This document shows, piece after piece, positions 30,483-35,573 of a DNA stretch of 35,573 nt. The position numbers and the translations under genes were made by a program. Origin of the DNA: Oscillospiraceae bacterium. GTDB taxonomy: Bacteria > Bacillota > Clostridia > UMGS1810. The first letter of the stretch is position 1; each line of letters starts with the position of its first letter. The notes under the pieces were generated by a model that was not told the DNA's origin, ran no database searches, and saw nothing but the letters and a program-made list of their open reading frames with translations. The DNA lies in contig JAJXRJ010000022.1 of NCBI GenBank assembly GCA_021629085.1, forward strand, positions 1 to 35,573, written 5' to 3'.

Positions 30483-31253
30483 ATGGATAACCGGATTGGC
30501 GCACAGCTTTACACAGTGCGAAACTTTTGCCAGAACGAGAAGGATTTGGCAAGTACCTTTCAAAAATTAAAACAAATTGGCTATAAAACCGTGCAGGTTT
30601 CGGGCGTGAGCTTGGAAATCCCGGCAAAAACGGTAAAATCGCTGGCAGACGAGGCAGGGCTTTCGATCATCTGCACGCATCTGCCTTACGACTATTACAT
30701 GAACCGGCTGGATGACGTGATTGCGTACCAAAACGATTTGGGCTGCTCCATTGCGGGCTTGGGCTCAGCGCCCAAGTCGCTGCGCGAGAGCAAAGAGGGG
30801 CTTTTTGGCTTTATCAAAGATTTTGACAAGATTTCAAAGGAGTTAAAGGCCGCCGGCATCCTGTTTGGCTACCACAACCACGGGTTTGAATTTGCCAAGC
30901 TTGACGGGAAATATGTGATTGACTACATTGCAGAGGGCACCGACCCCGACAGCTTCAGCTTCATTTTGGATGTCTACTGGCTGGCCTTTGCGGGCATCGA
31001 CCCGGCAAAATTTATTCAAAAGCTGGGCAAGCGCACCTCGGTGCTGCATTACAAAGACCTCATGGCAAAGAGCGACAACACCGTGACCATGTGCGAAGTG
31101 CTGGAAGGGAATTTAGAGTGGGATTCCATCATTGCCGCAAGTAAAGAGGCGGGCTGCCTTGCCGCCATGGTAGAGCAGGACACCTGCCCCGGCGACCCGT
31201 TTGACTCATTAAAAATCAGCTATGACAATTTAAGCAAGAAAGGCTTCAACTAA
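30483..31253 (+). CDS. Sugar phosphate isomerase/epimerase-type TIM barrel (YcjR/IolE-like)
   Basis: A 256-residue xylose-isomerase-like TIM barrel. Likely metal and proton-transfer residues are seen in 'GYHNHGFEF', 'LDVYW', 'LHYKDL' and 'MVEQD', matching the Glu/His/Asp/Glu set of this superfamily. Relatives include YcjR, a 3-keto-glucoside C4 epimerase, the inosose dehydratase IolE, and 3-keto-glycoside lyases. In a pair with a Gfo/Idh oxidase it suggests work on a 3-keto sugar, by inference. AAAGGAG lies 9 nt before ATG. It is followed by a perfect GC hairpin before the next gene. Confidence 0.87.
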   Translation: MDNRIGAQLYTVRNFCQNEKDLASTFQKLKQIGYKTVQVSGVSLEIPAKTVKSLADEAGLSIICTHLPYDYYMNRLDDVIAYQNDLGCSIAGLGSAPKSLRESKEGLFGFIKDFDKISKELKAAGILFGYHNHGFEFAKLDGKYVIDYIAEGTDPDSFSFILDVYWLAFAGIDPAKFIQKLGKRTSVLHYKDLMAKSDNTVTMCEVLEGNLEWDSIIAASKEAGCLAAMVEQDTCPGDPFDSLKISYDNLSKKGFN

Positions 31254-31263
31254 GGGAGTTTGG

Positions 31264-31290
31264 CCCGCCGCACCTAAGCTTTGCGGCGGG
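31264..31290 (+). promoter_or_regulatory. Intercistronic GC-rich hairpin in the sugar operon
   Basis: CCCGCCGC (31264-31271) and GCGGCGGG (31283-31290) form a perfect 8-bp stem with an 11-nt loop, 10 nt after the TIM-barrel stop. No T run follows. It may protect the upstream mRNA end or lower downstream expression. Confidence 0.65.
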
Positions 31291-31327
31291 ACTGTTCCAT
31301 TTACACAAAAAAAGGGGCGTCTCTTTG

Positions 31328-32338
31328 ATGATAAAAAACGCATGCGTTGTGGGCTGCGGCGCGATTTCTCCGGTACACGCCCGCGCACTCACCTCTCTTC
31401 CCAATGCTGCGCTGTATGCAGTGTGCGACATTGACCAATCGCACGCGGCGGCGCTTTCCGACCGCTTTGGGGGCAAAATTTACACTGACTTTGAAACAGC
31501 GCTCTCTGACCCCAGCCTTGACACAGTGCACATTTGTACACCGCATTACCTGCATCCCGACATGGCATGCCGCGCGCTTTACGCGGGCAAGGATGTGCTG
31601 TTAGAAAAGCCGGCCGCCATAGACGCGGAAGGCTTTGGCAAGCTGTTGGACGCAAAAAAGGCGACCGGGCGGCAGGTGGGCGTGTGCTTTCAAAACCGCA
31701 CCAACACCTGCATTCAAATGCTTTACGACCTTGTAAAAACGGACAAGACCCTGGGGGCTTTGACCGCCATTGCGGCAAACCTCCGCTGGCACCGCACTCC
31801 GGAATACTATCAGTCCGCAAATTGGCGCGGGCGGTGGGCAACCGAGGGCGGCGGCGTGCTCATCAACCAGGCAGTGCACCTTTTGGATTTGGCGGTGCAG
31901 TTTGGCGGCGTCCCTTTGTGGGTGCAGGCCAGCATTTCTACCAAAAGCCTGGGCGATGTGATTGAGGTGGAAGACACTGCCGACGCACGCATCCGCTTTG
32001 TATCGGGCGTGGAAGCGTCGTTTTACGCCACAAACGCGTTCCCGGTCAACCAGCCGTTTTTTTTAGAGCTGGTGTTTGAAGCGGCCACCCTGCGCTATGC
32101 CGACAACCGGCTGTACCGCGTCACCAAAGCGGGCATGGAAACCCTTTGTGCCGACAACGCCGAGGTGCCGGGAAAACCCTATTGGGGCGGCGGGCACAAG
32201 CATGTGATTTCCGATTTTTACCGCGCGCTGGAAAAAGGATCGCAAAACTATCTCACCCTAGAGAGCACCATCGATACCTTCCGCACACTGTTTGGCATTT
32301 ACAAAAGTGCAAAAACAGGCGCGCCTGTGACACTATAA
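31328..32338 (+). CDS. Gfo/Idh/MocA-family sugar oxidoreductase (second copy)
   Basis: A 336-residue paralogue of the product of 29289-30449. The Rossmann loop is 'VVGCGAISPVHARAL', 'CDIDQSHA' carries the cofactor acid, EKPAA is at 93-97, and 'GGGVLINQAVHLLDL' gives the catalytic-region His (the first protein has NPHQLDL). It lacks the extra C-terminal tail of the first copy. Two such enzymes in one operon could run opposite directions, oxidising one sugar and reducing the rearranged product, as in E. coli ycj genes. The ATG at 31328 follows AAAGGGG by 10 nt; a TTG directly in front (31325) is also in frame. Confidence 0.9.
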   Translation: MIKNACVVGCGAISPVHARALTSLPNAALYAVCDIDQSHAAALSDRFGGKIYTDFETALSDPSLDTVHICTPHYLHPDMACRALYAGKDVLLEKPAAIDAEGFGKLLDAKKATGRQVGVCFQNRTNTCIQMLYDLVKTDKTLGALTAIAANLRWHRTPEYYQSANWRGRWATEGGGVLINQAVHLLDLAVQFGGVPLWVQASISTKSLGDVIEVEDTADARIRFVSGVEASFYATNAFPVNQPFFLELVFEAATLRYADNRLYRVTKAGMETLCADNAEVPGKPYWGGGHKHVISDFYRALEKGSQNYLTLESTIDTFRTLFGIYKSAKTGAPVTL

Positions 32339-32360
32339 ACTAAGGAAAGGATTTTGGCTC

Positions 32361-33752
32361 ATGAAAACATTTATGGACAAGGACTTTTTGTTGCACACCA
32401 AAACTGCACAGCATCTATTTCACGACTATGCAGAAACCATGCCGATTTGCGACTATCACTGTCATCTTTCCCCGCAAGAAATTGCCGAGGACAAGCACTA
32501 TGACAACATCACCGAGGTGTGGCTCTATGGCGACCACTACAAATGGCGGTTCATGCGCAGCATGGGTGTGGATGAAAAATACTGCACCGGCGACGCGTCA
32601 GACTACGACAAGTTTTTGGCGTATGCCAAATGCATTGGCTACGCGGTGGGCAACCCGCTCTACCACTGGTCGCATTTGGAGCTGCAGCGGTATTTTGGCA
32701 TTTACGACTGCTTAAACGAAAAAACCGCGCCCGAGATTTGGGAAAAGGCCAATGCGGTCATCCGCGGCGGCGATTTTAGCGCGCAAAAGCTTATTTTAAA
32801 ATCCAATGTGGCGCTCATTGGCACCACGGACGACCCGGCAGACTCGCTGGAGTTCCACGCAAAATTAAAAGATTTCCCGGTAAAAGTGGTTCCGGCTTTC
32901 CGGCCGGACAAGGCGGTCAACATCACCGCGCCGGGCTATGCGGGCTACATTGCAAAGCTATCTGAGGCAAGCGGCATAAAAATTGACAGCTTTGAAGCGC
33001 TCAAAACCGCGCTGTCTGGCCGGATTGATTTCTTCCACTCCATGGGAAGCCGCATTTCCGACCACGCGTTTACCTATGTGCCCTATGCGCCGGCTGGCGG
33101 CGACGAGCTGGACCGCATTTTTAAAAATGCGCTGGCAGGCGGCAACACCAGCGAAGCGGATGCGGACAAATTTAAAACCATGCTTTCGCTGTTTTGTGCA
33201 GAGGAGTATGCCAAACGCGGCTGGGTGATGCAGCTGCACATGGGCGCTATGCGCAACAACAATTCCCGCATGTTTGAAAAGCTGGGGCCGGACACCGGGT
33301 TTGACTCGGTGGGCGACGACAAGCTCGCGTTTTGCCTCTCGCGGTTTATGGACCACTTAGACAAGCAGGGCAAACTTCCCAAAACCATCCTCTATTCGCT
33401 CAACCACAACGATACTTACATGCTGGGCACCATGCTTGGAAACTTCCAGGAGGGCGGCGTGCGCGGCAAAATCCAGCTGGGATCGGGCTGGTGGTTTAAC
33501 GACCACATCGACGGCATGGTAGAGCAGCTGCGCGCACTGGGCAATTTGGGCGCGCTGTGCACCTTTGTAGGCATGCTGACCGACTCGCGCAGCTTTTTAT
33601 CCTACCCGCGGCATGAATATTTCAGGCGCATTTTGTGCAACCTGATAGGACAATGGGTGGAAGACGGCGAGTTTGACAACAACGAGGAGATTTTAAAAGA
33701 AATCATAGAGGGCATCTGCTACAAGAATGCAAACAATTACTTTAATATGTGA
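32361..33752 (+). CDS. uxaC: Uronate isomerase
   Basis: A 463-residue enzyme of the amidohydrolase superfamily that interconverts D-glucuronate and D-fructuronate (or galacturonate and tagaturonate). The zinc-ligand HxH is His33 and His35 in 'CDYHCHLSP'. Other family segments are 'YKWRFMRSMGV', 'HMGAMRNNN', 'YSLNHND' and 'QLGSGWWFNDHIDGM'. Length is normal. AAGGAAAGG lies 10 nt upstream. Its TGA overlaps the uxuB ribosome site GAGGAG. Confidence 0.97.
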   Translation: MKTFMDKDFLLHTKTAQHLFHDYAETMPICDYHCHLSPQEIAEDKHYDNITEVWLYGDHYKWRFMRSMGVDEKYCTGDASDYDKFLAYAKCIGYAVGNPLYHWSHLELQRYFGIYDCLNEKTAPEIWEKANAVIRGGDFSAQKLILKSNVALIGTTDDPADSLEFHAKLKDFPVKVVPAFRPDKAVNITAPGYAGYIAKLSEASGIKIDSFEALKTALSGRIDFFHSMGSRISDHAFTYVPYAPAGGDELDRIFKNALAGGNTSEADADKFKTMLSLFCAEEYAKRGWVMQLHMGAMRNNNSRMFEKLGPDTGFDSVGDDKLAFCLSRFMDHLDKQGKLPKTILYSLNHNDTYMLGTMLGNFQEGGVRGKIQLGSGWWFNDHIDGMVEQLRALGNLGALCTFVGMLTDSRSFLSYPRHEYFRRILCNLIGQWVEDGEFDNNEEILKEIIEGICYKNANNYFNM

Positions 33753-33763
33753 GGAGATTTTCT

Positions 33764-34615
33764 ATGAAATTACCATTTGAGATTGACTTAAAGAACAAGG
33801 TTGCCGTGGTAACGGGCGGCGGCGGCGTGCTGTGCGGCAGCTTTGCCAAGGCCATTGCAGCATGCGGCGCCAAGGTTGCCATTTTGGATTTGCGCAAAGA
33901 AAATGCCGATAAAGTGGCAGAAGAAATCCAAAAAGAGGGCGGCACGGCCATGGGCGTTGCGGCCAATGTGCTGGAAAAAGAGAGCTTAGAGGCGGCAAAA
34001 AGAACCGTGAACGACGCTTATGGCACATGTGATATCTTAATCAACGGCGCGGGCGGCAACCATCCCAAGGGCACCACCACCAACGACTATTACGAAATGG
34101 GCGACGAGGACAAGGCCGAGCTCACATCCTTTTTCGATTTGGACCCTGCCGGCGTGGAATTTGTGTTTAACTTAAACTTTTTGGGCACGCTTTTGCCCAC
34201 CCAGGTGTTTGCAAAAGACCTCATGGGCAAAAAAGACGCAGTGATTTTAAACGTGTCGTCCATGAACGCATTTTGCCCTTTGACGCGTATCCCCGCGTAC
34301 AGCGGCGCAAAAGCGGCGGTTTCCAACTTCACACAGTGGCTGGCAGTGCACTTTTCCAAAGTGGGCATTCGCGTAAACGCCATTGCGCCGGGCTTTTTTG
34401 TAACCGACCAAAACCGCACGCTGCTTTTGGGCAACAACAACACCCCCACCGCGCGGGCGGCAAAAATTTTGGCCGCTACGCCCATGGAAAGGTTTGGCGA
34501 GCCGGAGGAGCTCATCGGCACGCTGCTGTTCTTGCTGTCGCATGAGGCGTCCAGCTTTGTAAACGGCGTGGTCATTCCGGTGGACGGCGGGTTTTCCGCG
34601 TACAGCGGCGTATAA
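33764..34615 (+). CDS. uxuB: D-fructuronate reductase / D-mannonate oxidoreductase, SDR type
   Basis: A 283-residue short-chain dehydrogenase. 'VVTGGGGVLCG' is the nucleotide loop, 'NGAGGNHPKG' is a typical insertion of this subgroup, catalytic Ser lies in 'NVSSMN' and Tyr/Lys in 'YSGAKAA'. It resembles the SDR mannonate oxidoreductase of B. subtilis (YjmF/UxuB) rather than the long-chain E. coli UxuB. Beside UxaC it would reduce fructuronate to mannonate. The ATG at 33764 has GAGGAG 7 nt upstream; the in-frame GTG at 33749 overlaps the uxaC stop. UxuA, KdgK and KdgA are not in this window. Confidence 0.88.
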   Translation: MKLPFEIDLKNKVAVVTGGGGVLCGSFAKAIAACGAKVAILDLRKENADKVAEEIQKEGGTAMGVAANVLEKESLEAAKRTVNDAYGTCDILINGAGGNHPKGTTTNDYYEMGDEDKAELTSFFDLDPAGVEFVFNLNFLGTLLPTQVFAKDLMGKKDAVILNVSSMNAFCPLTRIPAYSGAKAAVSNFTQWLAVHFSKVGIRVNAIAPGFFVTDQNRTLLLGNNNTPTARAAKILAATPMERFGEPEELIGTLLFLLSHEASSFVNGVVIPVDGGFSAYSGV

Positions 34616-34631
34616 TTTCCTCATAAAAAAT

Positions 34632-34670
34632 ACAAAAAGAGCATACGTTTCTCACGTATGCTCTTTTTGT
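34632..34670. terminator. Strong bidirectional terminator between uxuB and spo0A
   Basis: A perfect 17-bp inverted repeat: ACAAAAAGAGCATACGT (34632-34648) and ACGTATGCTCTTTTTGT (34654-34670) with a 5-nt loop. A and T runs within the arms let it act on both strands. The remaining 34671-34708 holds CTATAA-GGGGGG-TTATAG (34679-34696), a small dyad of unknown role. Confidence 0.92.
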
Positions 34671-34708
34671 GTATCCAACTATAAGGGGGGTTATAGGGGA
34701 AAGTGAAA

Positions 34709-35497
34709 TTAACCGACTTTGCGCTCTTTGAGCTCTAGCCGAAGCTTGTCGGAAATCATAGCAATGAATTCGGAGTTCGTGGGCTTTCCTTTGCTGCTCA
34801 AAATGGTATATCCAAACATGGAGTCCAAAACTTCTGGATCTCCCCGATCCCAGGCAACTTCAATTGCGTGGCGGATGGCGCGTTCTACCCTGGAGGAAGT
34901 GGTGTTAAACTTTTTGGCTACGGTAGGATACAGGACTTTGGTTACAGAGTTGATAACCTCCATATCATTGATGACCATCATAATGGCCTCCCGCATGTAC
35001 TGATATCCTTTAATGTGCGCGGGAACGCCGACTTTTTGGATAATGGCGGTCACCTCAGATTCTAAATCAATGTTCTCCGGTCTGCTACTATTTTTCATTT
35101 TGAATGAATTTGATACCTCCTTAAATTCTCTTACTCTATCAGCTAACACATACATGTCAACAGGCTTTATTATGTAATATCTCGCGCCCAAGTTTACAGC
35201 GGTCGATGTTACCTTGTCATTTCCAATGGCAGATACAACAATGCAGTTTGTCTTTTTAGAAAGTTCGGCATTGGCGTTAATCCGGGACAGTACGCCCAGC
35301 CCGTCGAGCTGCGGCATTACAATGTCAACCAAGAGGACGTCGGGTCGTAATTCCTTTACCATTTCAAAAGCTTCTTTTCCATCCAGTGCAATTCCAATCA
35401 CTTCAATATCATCAAACTCCGAAAAGGCCTCTCGCACCTTGCGGCAATACTCCTTATCATGGTCTGCCAATACTACTTTAACTTTCCCTGTTTCCAA
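34709..35497 (-). CDS. spo0A: Stage 0 sporulation protein A
   Basis: A 262-residue master response regulator of sporulation. The receiver domain (about 1-125) has the phospho-acceptor Asp58 in 'LLVDIVMPQLDG' and Lys in 'IIKPVD'. The acid pocket reads ADHD at 11-14, where most Spo0A have ADDN. The DNA-binding domain (about 150-262) is highly conserved, with 'TTSSRVERAIRHAIEVAW' and 'KPTNSEFIAMISDKLRLE'. Start is a TTG at 35497, with AGGAGG 7-8 nt upstream and METGKVKV as the normal N-terminus. It is transcribed from a promoter at 35535-35563. It should activate spoIIGA-sigE (22465-22523). Confidence 0.96.
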   Translation of the reverse strand: METGKVKVVLADHDKEYCRKVREAFSEFDDIEVIGIALDGKEAFEMVKELRPDVLLVDIVMPQLDGLGVLSRINANAELSKKTNCIVVSAIGNDKVTSTAVNLGARYYIIKPVDMYVLADRVREFKEVSNSFKMKNSSRPENIDLESEVTAIIQKVGVPAHIKGYQYMREAIMMVINDMEVINSVTKVLYPTVAKKFNTTSSRVERAIRHAIEVAWDRGDPEVLDSMFGYTILSSKGKPTNSEFIAMISDKLRLELKERKVG

Positions 35498-35534
35498 CCT
35501 GATTCCTCCTGTTTTTGTAATTTTAACATAATTT

Positions 35535-35563
35535 AGTATATAATTTTATCGGTTTTATTACAA
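35535..35563 (-). promoter_or_regulatory. Promoter of spo0A
   Basis: On the minus strand a -35 TTGTAA (35558-35563), a 17-bp spacer and a -10 TATACT (35535-35540). The leader is about 30 nt. No sigma-H type element was found in the few bases left before the window edge. Confidence 0.65.
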
Positions 35564-35573
35564 TGTTTTGTAG

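Noticed and set aside
34679..34696. Second terminator or regulatory RNA after spo0A
   Set aside because: CTATAA-G6-TTATAG is too short and A-T rich to support a call.

Overview
The window looks like chromosomal DNA from an endospore-forming Clostridia-type firmicute, probably an anaerobic, gut or fermenter type organism. The evidence is a full Spo0A, the SpoIIGA and pro-sigma-E pair, SpoVG, a SCIFF ranthipeptide with its radical SAM maturase, strong AGGAGG ribosome sites, frequent TTG starts and sigma-A type promoters. Most genes are in dense co-directional operons. No tRNA, rRNA, CRISPR array, insertion sequence or phage gene was seen.

Layout. (1) 1-2836: a small membrane protein divergent from a BspA-type leucine-rich-repeat protein, then a patatin-like lipase. 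(2) 2833-12530: one complete fatty acid synthesis operon, acpP-accB-accC-accD-accA-fabH-fabK-fabD-fabG-fabF-fabZ-marR. It supplies malonyl-CoA, elongates acyl-ACP and ends with a probable FabT-like regulator and a terminator. (3) 12534-13457: an aldo/keto reductase on the minus strand. (4) 13523-19137, minus strand: yajC, a TIGR04086-like membrane protein, the 49-residue six-cysteine peptide scfA (18121-18270), its maturase scfB and an HD-domain protein, followed by secD-secF from their own promoter. The peptide lies inside a Sec translocase accessory cluster. (5) 19185-24168, minus strand: an NhaC-family antiporter, sigE and spoIIGA behind a promoter with Spo0A-box-like elements and a 22-bp spacer, then spoVG and an MFS transporter. 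(6) 24272-28257: polA (degenerate proofreading domain), coaE and a lytic transglycosylase. (7) 28264-34670: an AraC regulator divergent from a sugar operon: two Gfo/Idh/MocA oxidoreductases, a YcjR/IolE-type TIM-barrel protein, uronate isomerase uxaC and an SDR-type uxuB. This suggests oxidative handling of a uronic acid or its glycoside. (8) 34709-35497: spo0A on the minus strand.

The observations most worth a second look are these. Three genes (fabH, the marR gene and the transglycosylase) have a strong Shine-Dalgarno sequence too far from the start codon, and each has an inverted repeat in between that would restore normal spacing if folded. A perfect 11-bp hairpin lies between scfA and scfB. 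The Gfo/Idh x2 + TIM-barrel + UxaC + UxuB operon could be a glycosidase-free uronide pathway. A candidate Spo0A-driven spoIIGA-sigE promoter lies in the same window as spo0A. Three of the four sporulation genes start with TTG.
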